This document shows positions 1 through 12,695 of a DNA stretch of 64,000 nt, one piece after another. The notes beneath the pieces were generated by a model. It had not been told where the DNA came from. It saw only the letters and a list, made by a program, of their open reading frames with translations, and searched no databases. Each line of letters opens with the position of its first letter. Position 1 is the first letter of the stretch. The translations under genes were made by a program, and so were the position numbers. This stretch comes from Cercis canadensis (taxonomy: Eukaryota; Streptophyta; Magnoliopsida; Fabales; Fabaceae): contig QAOA01004617.1 of the NCBI GenBank assembly GCA_003255065.1, forward strand, positions 71,563 through 135,562. Reading direction: 5' to 3'.

Positions 1-3000
1 TAAATATTTTATATTTTATATTTAATAAAATATAAAAATTAAATATACTTATCATATAAATATAATAATCTCTAAAATTAAATTAAATCCACCTAAATAT
101 TGCTAATATGGACAAGACAATCAAGCCTCGTCATCCTTCAACTTGAAACACCATCACGTATCTATCGTGTACTTCCCTTTAGTGGGACCCTTGATCGTAC
201 CTCTCGTGTGGATTCTCTTGACTGGAAAGGGACCCACACATTCCATCAAGGGACACCACACGTGTACGCGTCCTTGATGTTTGATGTTAGCATCGGCGTT
301 TGTGTTCTCGTGTACCATTCACATTCACTGCCTTCATCATATCTTGTTGTCGGCTCAACTGTTAACACCCAACTTTGTCCCCACGCGCTCCCAAACACCG
401 CGTCCCTCTGACGCCTTTCACGGGCCCCACTCTATTCATCCGGGGTCCACTACCCGCTGGAGATTCGGAAATTTAACCATTTAAACCTTAAACAATATTA
501 TTATTTTCAAAAGTGTAAACTTACTAGATGCTCCATGGCCAAAAAAAAAAAAAAAAAACTTACAAGTTAGCTGTTTTTCATCTCCAAATGGATTCATCCA
601 AATATATTGACTAGAGATAGTAGAAAAATAAAAATTTTAAATTGAGACCTCAATTATATAAAATATTATTTGAGCTTCCAATAGAAAAATTATTTAAACT
701 AAGTATAATTAGTTTTTCTTTTTTACATTAAATAAATAAAATATATCTTAAAGTTGAAGATACGAGGGATTAATAATTAAATTTAAGACTTTAACTTAAC
801 GATTTGTAAATTTTATGTTTGAATCTAAAATCATAACTAAAATATTAAAAAAAAAAATTTGAGACAATAAGTTTTTTTTTTTAAAAATTGTTCCTAAACT
901 AATTATATTATGTTGCTCATATTAACATGGTACGATAGTCCACAGAGGTGGGGTTCACCTGTTGGTAATGTCATTAGTGATTTTGATGAGATATGATTAT
1001 ATGATATTATTGCAATGTCGCAAGAAATAGATGAAAGACATTCTATCATATTGTCAAATTAAACATGGAATGCGATCCAATGCATTTAGAACTCAAAACA
1101 ACTTCAATGGAAATCCCTTATATTTCAAACATTTTTATCATCACTTAAATGCTCCATGTCATTTGTGAAATTATGACAACACATATACTTGGATCAAAAT
1201 AACACCACGAAGTCTTCCTAGATACCATTCTTCCTTCTTTTTTCTTCAAATTATTCCCATAGAAATGTCGTTAGCTGCATTAAAATTTCCAAATCTATTA
1301 TAGATCTACTTACATTGAATCTTCTTAATCTCCTTGTCTCTCAATTTCTTTGATTTTGAAAGAACAATTATTAACTAAAATCCCCAAACATGTTTAACAT
1401 TTGTATATGGACTCTAATAAGCTCTAATTTAATGAAACATGTTCTCCATTATGAGATTAGTTTTTTCATTCTTTTTTTTTTTTAATTTGAATTCTCTTAA
1501 TTATAAATATAGTCATTATTTATTTATTGACAAAAATTAAAATAAAGTTGAATAATCCATTTTGTTGATTGACTCAAGCAAAACTATTGAGAAAAAAAAA
1601 AAAAAAGCCTTTTGTAGCATTGCTCACTTAATTTCCTTTTTTAAATAACTATATGAATAAATTATGGGTGGTTCTAACATATTATAAAGGTATATGAATA
1701 TGATACCTTATATGTCAGCATAATAATTATTAATGTGAAAATATTTAATTTTGTTTATTAAAAAAGAAATGATTAAAATTTCACATTAATAATAATTTAA
1801 TATTTTCATAACAAAAAAAGGTATATGATATCTCCCGATAAAGGTTNTTCATAACGAAAAAAGGTATATGATATCTCCCGATAAAGGTTGATAAATTATT
1901 TAGGTTTCGTTCTCTCTGGTGAGAACTTGAAGTTCAAATATGCTTTTTTCATGTAGATGTTTTTTTTTTTTTGTATTTTTTTTAAAAAAGAATTGTTATG
2001 GTACTTCATTTAGAAAATTTTAATAACATAGATTTAGATATAAAAGGGTACGTGGGGGTTGGACTTGTTTCTTTTTGGTCCAATAAAGCCATTGTTGGCG
2101 CAGAAAAGATTGGTGGAGCCATGTACAAGAGTGGTCCTTGCCAGATATGATAGAACAGAGAAGTGTCTCTAAAGGACCACAACACATACACTCACTATAT
2201 GACACCTACCAAAACTAAACACCTGTTTATAACAAATAATGGATCCATATTTTTTTATGACCATATCATACTTTGTAGCTTAAATATTTTTTTTTTACAA
2301 AATATTATAGTAAAAATATATTATTGAGCAGAGCATCAACAATATGTCTATGATTTTACGAGAGGACCGACAGAGATTTACCTAAAAAATTACTTTCAAA
2401 ACACTTTTTTAACTCATAAAAGAGATTACTCAACTAGCCTATGAACATCAAAAAAATTTTTTGATAAGGATTACTTATCAAACAAGATTTTTGTAGCTTA
2501 CATTTATATCTTGTCAAGATACAGGTAATATAAAAAAAACCATACCAAAATATTTATATAAATCTCTAGAGTAAATATATATTCTTTAAGTTTCGATAAA
2601 TCCATAAAACTCACATGTTATTATATATGTACGAATATCTGAAATTTTAATCATGGAGGTATCACTATTATCTGGTGATGACATACATGCCCATCTAGCT
2701 GGAAGTTTTATTGCCTTTTCTCAAAGACAATGTAATTAACGTTTAGTTCTTTCTAATAAGCAACGACACCATGGATAATGCTTTGTGTCGGTTTATGTTT
2801 TGAGTATTTTATGAATGAGTTGTTTGGTTTGGTTTGCTTTTTTGGATTAAAGCGCAGTCCTAAGCATAGCATCCTTGTAAAAGCATCACCGACTTGCTAT
2901 TTGAGCCAACCAAAAAAATCCAACTTGACATCCTGTACATAGGATTTAGTGTTTGGGTTACTAGGCAAAATAGGTGTACTTGTTTTTTTTGGTGCAAACA

Positions 3001-6000
3001 AGCACTTTTGATCAATGATGTTTGTAGAAAATAATTGATTTTCTGAACCTTGTCCCAACAATTTGGACTTTTAGGGGAGTGATTATATAATAATCTTAAC
3101 CATATAAGTTTAAGAATTACTGATGTTTGTTAGAAATATTAAAATTTTTATATCTTTATCTAATGGTGTAAATTCTATAGAGAGGTTTTTTTATGATATT
3201 TTTTAGATGAGGATTATGTTGCACCCTCTTAAAAGGATATAGCGTTATACCTCCCTTAACTAAAAAAATTTGGTGAGACTTACAGTGTAATTTTGGTGTC
3301 ATTAATAAAATATCGAAAAACTGAGTCACTTAATATGTGCTAGAACACATAATTCCTTATAAAATATAAAAATGACATAATATATATATAAAAAAAAAAG
3401 TTCCAAAAGGACATTTATATATACATGGGATATCCAAAAAAAAAACATTGGAATTTATATTCCAAACACAAGCATCTAAGATGCCAGAGTATGACTTAAT
3501 AGTGTGCAAATGTTGGTGTACAAATTCCCTTACCTTCAATGCATATTAGCTGGCTTCATATCCCAATCGAAGACAATATTTATGTTCAACACCACAAGCC
3601 TTTTGGTAGCCAGACACAATAAATTAGAAATCTTTATGCACCACACAAGAAAAGCAATATTCATGCACTTAGAGGTACCTGGTCAAACTGTCTAACTTGT
3701 GCATTAATGTAAACTAAAACTTAAAGAGTATTTCATTCCACATGAAGAGCTAGCATTGGTCTATTATGAGAATAAGAGAAAAACCATGAGAGCCACCAGC
3801 CACCTTATTAGAATGAACATTAGCTCTTCAATTATTATATATAACTCTATAAAAATGGATATATTTTATGCCAGACATTCATTCCCCATCTAGTGGCGTG
3901 TAATGAGTTCCTCTCACCTCTCATAATAACAACAAATAATTGCTCTCAAATAAGAATCTCATAATGAAACTAACATTGATTTGTCAAATCAAATATTATC
4001 TAACCCAGCAATTGTGTATTGAACCCTCTAAATCTGATTCATGTCACTAGTTGAGCATCACTATCTCTAGGCTGTTTTGGAGTGAGCAAGGGCCAAGCCT
4101 TCAGTATAGGCACCACAAGTGCGAGTTCACAGCTTTGATCATGTTCATGGCCATGTTGTTGAATCTCATGCCACAAATTTCAGCTAACTTTATGGATTTT
4201 TTTTGTGCTGCTATCTCTCTCTATTGATTCAGAGATGGCCACGAAAATCCGACAAAGCCATCAAGAATCACAGCTTCAGTACTCGTGTTGTAGTCGTTAA
4301 GCTATTACTGATCTGTTGTTGTGGTTTTTTTTCTTTTCTTTTTACTAGAGGTAGAAAGCTGCTGCCAAAAAGCAACTGAAGAATTTGAATAGGTAGTGGG
4401 TGTGAGAGTATCAGCCTTATGGCTAGGAGTGGCACCACTGTGCTAAATTCAATCTGCGATTTATTGTTTACTTATAAATAGAATAACAACATAATATGTC
4501 TTAAGTAATTTTACTTATTATAACCTATTTTTACTATCATTTTGGTTTACCAGATTTCATTTTAGAGTCTACTAAAGAATAGGATGAAATGAAATCCCAT
4601 TCGTAGTTTGTTAGAAAGAGTAACAATGATTGACCATCATAAGGAACATAAAATCATATGCTTCATGCATCAAATTAATGGTTGAGATTGATCTTATGTC
4701 ATAATTAAAAAAATTACATTAATTCAAAACTTTTTGTGCCACTAATCTTTTTATTTTTTTTTTGGTTTACACTAAGTATCTCTATATCATTTAGATATGA
4801 GACTAATCATTGTTCATAACAGGAGCAGTAATCGATAAATCATTTTCAATAAGTGCGACTCTAAATATTCGAACTCAAGATCTTTGGTCTATAACATCTT
4901 GAGGCTCATCTTGCTTCTATTGAGCCAACACCTTATTAGTTGTGCCACTAATCTTTACTTCTAGCATTATCCAGGTTTACTTAATCTTTACTCCTAATAA
5001 ACTCTTTCGCTCTCATACTTTAAATACTTTTTACATTTATTTATACTCCCATAAAACTTGCTTGAAAGAAACCACTATCATTGTCAAATGAAAATTAATT
5101 ACAAACTTGTACATTAAGAAAAGTCAAATTAGGAAACTATCAAAATGGCCAAATTAAAGTTTGGGTAAAACCCATGAGTTAGATGACAGTGTTTTGTGCA
5201 TAAATTTGCTGTCATCCCATACTCAGAAAGTAATTTATCAGACAGCTTATGACCTGAGAAACAAGAGTAGTGATATTCTTTTATCTACATCTCTTTTAAA
5301 CACACATATAGTAACATTTCATTTTTACTGAACCTACGAAATTTTGAATTTAACTTACTTCATATTCACATATTATTTTTATAGGTCAATTTTTTTTACA
5401 TTTCTTACAACTTTTTCTTACCGAACAAATCTTGTAAGACTAACATTTTTCAACAAACTAACACGATATTTATTGAACTTTTGAACGCGCACGGACGCAG
5501 CATAATGAGGGACCCCCTTCCTCTCCCCTACAAAAGGAGAGAGATTTTTTGTTTTTTATAATAATAAAAAAAAAAAACAGAAGAGAAAAAGACCCTACAA
5601 ATACATTAATGTCGATAATTTGTACGGCAGCCGGCAGCGGCCGAGGCAGCGCGGCGGTGAATGAGAATCCAATGCTGATTGCTGAGACTTGACACCAACG
5701 AGCACCGTGGGACTCACTGGCCAACGCCATATTGCCCATGTTTCATGCACCTTGTGCCCATTAACGTAGACGTGGAAGTACTTCTCCTTCAACTTTAATT
5801 TTTTTTTTTTTTACCATAATTTTTTTTAATGATTATTATTTGGAGGTGGACTCTCATCAAGAAATGTTTGCTTGTTAAAATTATGTGTCTAAGTTTAACT
5901 GAAGTTTATATAAATTGCAACCCTCATTAATATGAAATCATGGATAAGACATATAATGACAATCAAACGACTTGTAACCAAGTGATATTAATGTTATTTT

Positions 6001-7850
6001 CATAATTTGTAAATTTTGTGTTTAAATTTAAAATCACAGCTAAACTACCAAATAAAAGACATACAATAGTAAGAATAACATTTTTCACACAAATATATAT
6101 AAGATAATTAGTCAAGAGATCTTAAAAAAAATGATATTGCTCATCAAAGAACATATAATATGCAATTGAAAATGTTTAGGAATAAAATAGTAATTTGGTT
6201 AAGGTAATGTTAATATTTTGAATCTTAAAGCACTAGTGGTCAGGGTATGCCGAAACTCGAGCTAGAATTAATCTCACATAAAAAGTGTGAGAATCATCTC
6301 ATAAAAAAAAAAAAAAAGAATAATTTGATTAAAGGTAATTAGGTAAAGGGGACCACAATATTATGTTAGCAAAAAAATAAAATAGCGGACGACAATATAG
6401 TTACATGTCATAGTCATTCTTTAATATAGATCATTAGCATTTCAATTGAAGACAGTATATACAACAACTATTAATTTCTAAAATTTTTATTCCACTTTTT
6501 CTAATCTTCTATACTTTATGTATTAAATTTCATGTATACAAAAATTACATTAGTAATTAGTATGCGTTTTTTACCAGAATTCAATAAATTTAGATGAATA
6601 ATACTCTAGCTAAAATTCTTTTGAAAATTGATATAATGTAAACCTTCTAGAAACAGGGATTTGCACATTTTTCTTTTGGCTAAAAAGTGGGTTGAATATA
6701 TTGACATATAACTTTGTCTATACTCTATGTAGCCATGATTTAACAAATCCTTTCAAAGATACCATTTTGTCAAACCCGTGGGTAGTGGGCCGGTCACATG
6801 GTTTTGAACCCGTAAAAGTATATGGGTCTCCACTCTCACCATTTAAATTGGGTTGTCAATATCTAAAATGGCATAAAGCTTGTCTATAATCTAAATACTA
6901 TTTTGTTAGTATTTAAATTTTTTTTTTCTATTACAGGCTATATAATTATAAATAACCTATTTTTTCTATAATCTTAGTCGACACTGAATTTAACCTATTT
7001 TTTTTTTTATAATTTTAGCTGACACTGAATTTAAACACGAAATTTATATGATCGAGTATTTAAAAAAAAAAAAATTATTAGAAGTGTTTTTTTTAAGATA
7101 ACAAGACCTATAATAATCCTTGTTTTTAAATGTTACAACTTTCACAATTATATAAATGCATACACGTTTAAGAATCTTCACAACAAAATTTCAATTTCAA
7201 ATTAAATTTTTTATTTTCTTATATTTTCAATTAAAAAAAATTAATTCTATATATTTAACAATAAAAAATAAAAATAAAAATGAAATTATGAAGCATTAAG
7301 ATAATGAATAGGCAAAAATAGCAAGAATGAATTACATAATAATTCTTCTTAAAATTTTCAAGACACGCACAACAATTAATTCAAAAATTTCTAAAAAAAT
7401 AAAATTTTGTATTTGAATTCTCGTTTTCTTATATTATCAGTTAAAAGAAGAATAAAATTATGAAGCATTAAGATAATAAATAAGCAAAAATAGCAGGAAT
7501 AACAAAGAATTATGGTATTAGTTAAGATAATAAAGCAAAATTTACAAGAAAAAGAAAAAGAAAATGTGAGAGAAGGTGCCCATTTTACACATGCCACATG
7601 TTATGCACCCCACAAGGCATTAACCAAATTCAAAATTGTACCAAAGATGTAGTCCCCACATGGCTATGCCTTGCCCATAACTAACACTCATGAGGACCCC
7701 TCCATTCACATGGGCATGCTTCCTTTACTCTTCCTTAAAACCAACGCTCCTGATTTCTCTCCCACAACCCCCCAAAACGCATCTTGACCGTCCCACTGAA
7801 TCCCAAGTCTTCCATATGAGCTGGTGACCCTGTCCCAACCTTGTCCCCCA
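1..7850. other. Intergenic, AT-rich; no gene recognised
   Basis: No open frame here resembles a known protein, and the few frames over 60 codons lie in low-complexity or simple sequence. Poly-A/T runs are frequent. A GC-richer island at about 5600-5790 has overlapping minus-strand frames, but none has a recognisable motif or splice context. An N at 1847 is flanked by two nearly identical 42-bp blocks (1805-1846 and 1848-1889), which looks like an unmerged contig overlap. A CACGTG G-box core lies near 258 with no nearby gene to assign it to. Confidence 0.6.
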
Positions 7851-7896
7851 AATGCACCGACAAGTTGCTTTAAAGGTGCTGCTATTTCTACCGACA
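7831..7896 (+). promoter_or_regulatory. Putative auxin-response elements of the Aux/IAA gene
   Basis: CCGACA, the reverse complement of the high-affinity ARF site TGTCGG, occurs twice, at 7857-7862 and 7891-7896, in the same orientation and 34 bp apart start to start. Two TGTCCC variants lie just upstream at 7831 and 7842. The cluster sits about 100-170 bp upstream of the TATA box of an Aux/IAA gene, a family known to be induced by auxin through ARF binding. Function is inferred from position and motif. Confidence 0.55.
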
Positions 7897-7998
7897 GCTT
7901 AGCTTGCCTTTGTCCACAATTTATGCATTGAAAAAGAATACCAAATCGAATACCCTCTCTTCTCACAACTCCTAACTCCTTTATCTTCTTTCACATCC

Positions 7999-8008
7999 TA
8001 TAAAAATA
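7999..8008 (+). promoter_or_regulatory. TATA box of the Aux/IAA gene
   Basis: TATAAAAATA lies 212 bp upstream of the Aux/IAA start codon. This would place transcription start near 8030-8040 and give a 5' leader of roughly 180 nt. There is no other good TATA box between here and the ATG. Confidence 0.6.
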
Positions 8009-8220
8009 CAATCTTGCATTTGCAAAATTCCCACAATTCTAACTCCATTCTTCTCTCACAGGCTTGAGCTTCATCCAAAGGAAATAGCAAGCAGAGACTT
8101 CTGAAACTTGACCACTTTTTGGTTTTCTATTCACGACTCTTGGAGAAGTAAGAAACAAGTGGGGCTTGGCATATATTTGGTTTAGATTGGATTGCTTTGG
8201 TTTGATTTTGAGATTGGAAA

Positions 8221-9103
8221 ATGGAAAACACAGTGGCTTATGGAAATGATCTAAACCTTAAGGCAACAGAGCTGAGATTGGGGTTACCAGGGACAGAGGA
8301 AAGGGAGGAAAAGGCACTGCCTAATGCTATTAGGAACAACAAAAGGCCATTACCCGAGTCTTCTCAAGAGTGTGGATCAAAGAGCTCTAATGCACAAGAT
8401 GAAGAAAGTGAAGCTGCCCCTCCTGCCAAGTAAGTTATCAGATTAAAAAGATTAAAGCTTTGGCCATTTTGGTTGATGGGTTGTGGAGAAATCTGAATTT
8501 TCAACTCATAAATCATTCAAATATGTTTATATAACAGGGCAAAGATAGTTGGGTGGCCACCAATCAGATCCTACAGGAAAAACAGCTTGCAGGAGGCTGA
8601 GGGTGCTGGGATCTATGTCAAAGTAAGCATGGATGGAGCCCCTTACCTAAGAAAAATTGACTTGAGGGTTTATGGAGGTTACCCACAACTCCTCAAAGCT
8701 TTGGAAAACATGTTCAAGTTGACCATAGGTGAGAATCTATTTTCTTTTGCTTGGGTTTTGTATCTATTTGTATCGGTGCTAGACTACTAGGTGACCAATT
8801 TTTGATCTTGAAATTTGACCTGGGTTTGCTTTTTCAGGTGAGTACTCTGAAAGAGAGGGTTACAAGGGATCAGAATATGCACCTACATATGAAGACAAGG
8901 ATGGTGACTTGATGCTAGTTGGAGATGTTCCATGGGAGTAAGTTCTCTCTCTATCAATGTTTTTATTGACGCCTTTGGTTTGACTATTAGCTATGACTCT
9001 CAAGCTCACAGATTTTTTCTTCTGCAGTATGTTCATGACTTCCTGCAAGAGGCTAAGAATCATGAAAGGATCAGAAGCTAGAGGTTTGGCTTGTGGGGTT
9101 TGA
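8221..9103 (+). CDS. IAA4: Aux/IAA transcriptional repressor (IAA4-like)
   Basis: Nuclear auxin-signalling repressor: it binds ARF transcription factors and is degraded through SCF-TIR1/AFB when auxin is present. Exons 8221-8429, 8538-8728, 8838-8937 and 9028-9103 join in frame with GT..AG introns to give 191 aa, typical of short Aux/IAAs. Domain I is TELRLGLPG (about residues 17-25), the LxLxLP EAR motif that recruits TOPLESS. Domain II is the degron [15 protein letters not shown] (about 71-85), with the core GWPPI intact, so the protein should be auxin-labile. The PB1 domain (domains III/IV) runs from [16 protein letters not shown] through [15 protein letters not shown], with the acidic D..D.D patch present. 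The C-terminus is [12 protein letters not shown]. The exon structure is usual for the family. The paralogue name rests on size and on the IAA4-MNS4 neighbourhood; IAA3 is the close alternative. Confidence 0.95.
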
Positions 9104-10563
9104 GAAACTAGCAAGTTTCTATCAAGAGGAAAATCGTTTTGGTGTCAAGGAAAAAAGCGTTCTTTCAGCTTGGGTTCTCGGGAAAACAAATGGATTTTGA
9201 ATCACTCTACCATATCAGAATCCTATCTGGGGTTGGACACTCTAAAATAGGGAGATGGAAGATTATAGTGTAGTTTCTTTTCTCAAGTTTGGCAACAAAA
9301 TTTCTGGTTATTTCAGCATCCTTGACAAGAGGTGCTATGCTATTGTTTCCACTGATCCTCTCAGATGAGAAAGTTCATAGAGACCAATTCGGTTCAAATG
9401 AACTGTTGTACAAGAGGGGATAAAAGAGCTTGATATCTTCATTCAAGTTTTTGTTTTGTTATCAATTCAAGATACATTGTAATACATCAAATATTCATAT
9501 GTATAATTTGCTTATGATCTGAATGAACATATAATTAGTTATGTGTGTGTCACTTCCAGATTCTGTTCTCTAATTGCATCTAAAATCTCTACATGTTTAA
9601 TATGAGAAATTTTCAGAAATTTAGATAGATGTAAGCTATGACTGAGCTTTATGGCCACGGAAAAGATCACAGGTTGAAATTGATGGTCCACTATGTTTTG
9701 GTGTCTTTGGAAATAGGAATTTTGAAGCTTTCTGCATCTGTGTGCCACAGTCCCACACATTCAGACTTTGTTCTCTTTCAAATTACAATTAGAATTTCAT
9801 AATGTTTTAATTTCTGTCAAGTTTCAGACTTATAACTTAGTCATGGCCAACAAGAAAAGCGTATGAGTTATGACTTCAGAGGCTCACAGATTGAAGCTGG
9901 TCCACTCTAGAAAACATGTTTTGATTTGATATCAATACAGATCTTTGAGATATGTCATTTATCATGTGTGTATATGGTTCATTTCTTCACTAACTCTATC
10001 TGCACACAATCACTACCCCATAAGTTGAATTCTCATTCAAATCTGACTGAAAGTTGTGGTGTAAATTATGTTAGTCTATAGATATGATGGGTGAGAGATC
10101 AGGGAAAAATTGATTGCCGGTTGGTACAAAGAATCTTCATAATATTGATCTGACATCTGACTTGGGAACTACAGAAAGATAATGAAGAAACAACGTAGAA
10201 GACGGGATTGGCCTTGGAAATTTAAATAGCCAGAAGTGAGCGATTTTTCATTTTTCATATTCTTAAAACCATAGACCAGGGAGCAAATGTGCCAGAATCT
10301 TTTGTATAGAATTCAATTACTTGACCAAAATTTGGTTGGAGAAGAGATTAGTTTTGTTATACAACACTAAAGATACTCATTTTTCACTTTTTTTTTTTTT
10401 ATAAAAAAAGTAGAATTATTTTTATTATCCATCTTACCAATTTCAACATTTAAATCAATGCAGTCAAAGCTGTTTTAATCAGAAATGGCAGCTCTCCCTG
10501 CCATACTAATTTGACCAAATGACTGAATAGGTTTTAAGCAGGAATCAACACATGGCTATATAC
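9104..10563. other. 3' flank of the Aux/IAA gene, then intergenic
   Basis: The first 350-450 bases probably hold the 3' untranslated region; a T/A-rich stretch at about 9476-9520 could be the polyadenylation region. No coding sequence is seen in the rest. Confidence 0.5.
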
Positions 10564-11170
10564 TGTTGACATTTTTGAGTGGGTATCATCTAAACTTTCA
10601 TGTTATGGAGAGTGTTATTTTCATGTTGAGTGTGTCACTTTTTGTCTAAAATGCCTAAGGTATTTGGATTTGTATCACTCTACTTTATATACTTTTTGTT
10701 TTATTCATCTTTAACCAATGTGAGACTTGCTCCAACTCTTTTATTTTTCCAACACTCCTCATCAAGTATTTTGATTTGTATCACTCTACTTTATATACTT
10801 TTTGTTTTGTTCATCTTTAACCAATATGGGACTTGCTCCCACTCTTTTATTTTTCTAACACTCCCCATCAAGTCTAACTAACATTTTTGTCCCAGTTGTG
10901 ACTTGCCATTTTTAATTATTTAAATCTCAAATTGAGCTTGTACTTCAAGCTTTGAGCATCAGAAGCCATAGGTCTGCTTTGTTTTTTTTTTGTCCTTTGG
11001 GCTTGTGCTCATTTTTTCTGTGATTTTCCTAGGGACTTGGATCGAACTAGACTGTTAAGCCATGTGGGCTCTGATACCATGTTGACATTTTTGAGTGGGT
11101 GCTTAACAATGAAGACAACACTTTCTCAAAATATGAAAGCTTGAATGGGGCCCACTCAAATATATCAACA
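10564..11170 (-). mobile_element. TRIM/copia-like LTR retroelement remnant
   Basis: A 21-bp block starting TGTTGACATTTTTGAGTGGG occurs at 10564 and again at 11080. Immediately left of the second copy, 11067-11079 reads GGCTCTGATACCA, the reverse complement of the TGGTATCAGAGCC primer-binding site matching initiator tRNA-Met. This places the element on the minus strand with its 5' LTR starting at 11080. A purine-rich tract (reverse of CTCCCCATCAAG, about 10860-10871) fits a polypurine tract beside the 3' LTR. No gag-pol coding capacity is visible in the roughly 200 bp interior. The second LTR diverges after 21 bp, so the copy is truncated or rearranged. Confidence 0.5.
10667..10878. repeat. 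Two-copy tandem repeat, about 106 bp unit
   Basis: The segment beginning GATTTGTATCACTCTACTTT at 10667 recurs at 10773 with few substitutions, and both copies end with a CAACA/TAACA-CTCC.CATCAAGT sequence. The repeat spans the LTR end and polypurine-like tract of the LTR remnant, so it probably arose within that element. Confidence 0.7.
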
Positions 11171-11320
11171 TATACATAGGTACATAACAACAATCACTGT
11201 ATTAGGGTAAAACAACGTTCACCCCAAGATTTATAAAGGAACTCAGTTTCTAAGGTAGTGTACATTCTAAAGCATAGGAATAGAAGATTAAACTTTATTT
11301 CTCAATGTGCTTTTTATTTT

Positions 11321-11869
11321 GGCTTAATTATAATTTTGGTCCTCCTATTTTAACTAGTTGAACGTTTTGATCCCCCTTCTTTAAAAATGAACTATCGAGT
11401 CCCTTTATATTCATAAAATGTACAAGTTTAGTCTATTTATCTTTAAGTCAAAATTCTTAGGTTTATTTCAAGGTGTAAAGTTCTCTGATTCATAATCCCA
11501 CCGTTCAGATTGAAGAGCTGCGTCTTGTGAATTTTTCCATTAAATTTCAGCCTGATCTAACGGTGAAAAAGTCTAAATTTTTGGTTAGATGAAAACTTAT
11601 AGTTTTGGTATTTTGGATTGAGTCCCACCGTTAGATCGAGCTAAAATTTAGTGAGGAGGTTCACAAGATGTAACACTTCAATCTGAACGGTGAGATTATG
11701 AATCAAAGAACTTTACAACTTGAAATAAACCTAAGAATTTTGACTTAAAGATAAATGGACTAAACTTGTACATTTTATGAATATAGAGGGACTCAATAGT
11801 TCATTTTTAAAGAAGGGGGACCAAAATGTTCAAGTGGTTAAAATAGGGGACCAAAATTACAATTAAGCC
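11321..11869. mobile_element. Mutator-like foldback MITE, copy 1
   Basis: A 549-bp element that is almost one long inverted repeat: the left end GGCTTAATTATAATTTTGGT is mirrored by a right end ...AAAATTACAATTAAGCC, and the arms continue for about 270 bp each, including matching ACCGTT..GATC blocks near the centre. It is flanked by 9-bp direct repeats TTTTATTTT (11312-11320 and 11870-11878). A 9-bp duplication with long terminal inverted repeats points to Mutator-type mobilisation. It has no coding capacity. A second copy of equal length lies at 39917-40465. Confidence 0.85.
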
Positions 11870-12155
11870 TTTTATTTTTTGTTCTTTTTTGTTGGGGAGT
11901 CGTAAAAAGTTGAAAGTAAAACTATCACTCCTGTTGGGTTCTAAAGTAGAAAGTAGAAACTATGACACAATGAAATGTTACTCAGTAAGTAGTAGATACT
12001 TCACTTCCAATCAATCTCTCCTCCCCACAAAAAGAGTAGTAAATTATATTCCCGCCCTAAGCTTTGACGGAATCATACAAGTCTCTTGTGACTTGTCTCG
12101 TTTCTAAGATTATATAAATGCCCCTTATTTTAAACTTCTACACTTCTTGTTGACT

Positions 12156-12695
12156 CATTGACTTGAATAATACAATTTGATAACAAATTTATACAATTAT
12201 TATATTTTTTAATTTAATTACCTAAATATTATATTACAATTTTAAAAAAAACTTAAAAACTAAAAAAAAAAAATAGTGAAATGGGGTCCACCGGACACGT
12301 AAGTTGCCCACTGGCATATCTTCACTAGACACGCCTAGCTAGTAGCAGGCATGTCTCAACAAGTATCCAAACTTTCTTTCCCCCTTAGAGGTAACATAAA
12401 TTGGACACGTTCACTACTTCTATCAAACAGTTGACACACATAATGTGAAGTTAAAATCATTTTTGGGTCTTTTTCTTCCACTTTAGACCAAAACCTATGA
12501 GACACGCCAATTGCCAGTCGGCGTGTTGGGTGGGGACACGTCAGCTGGCAATTGGTCCGTCTGATGGGCCCCACTTTGCTGTAGTTTTTTTTTTTTAAGT
12601 TTTTAATTTTTTAAAAACTATAATATTTAAATAATTAAGTTAAAAAGTATAATAATTAAATAAATTTATTGCCAAATTGTAATATTCAAATCAAT
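12156..12695. repeat. Foldback repeat with GC-rich GACACG centre, copy A
   Basis: AT-rich arms of about 110-120 bp are inverted copies of each other: the left begins CATTGACTTGAATAATACAA and the right ends AATATTCAAATCAATG. The roughly 300-bp centre is GC-richer and carries repeated GGACACG, CATGTC and GGCGTGT words in both orientations. Related sequences occur at 13173-13505, 48564-48968 and 63280-63670. No clear target duplication was found. Confidence 0.6.

Noticed and set aside
100..484. Overlapping plus-strand open frames in the first 500 bases
   Set aside because: No motif, no splice context and two competing frames; composition looks non-coding.
5470..5792. Two overlapping minus-strand frames in a GC-richer island
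   Set aside because: One frame ends in a low-complexity poly-Phe stretch, neither resembles a known protein, and no exon structure could be built.
8860..9114. Minus-strand frame across the Aux/IAA 3' exons
   Set aside because: It lies antisense to two confirmed exons and an intron; it is a shadow frame.
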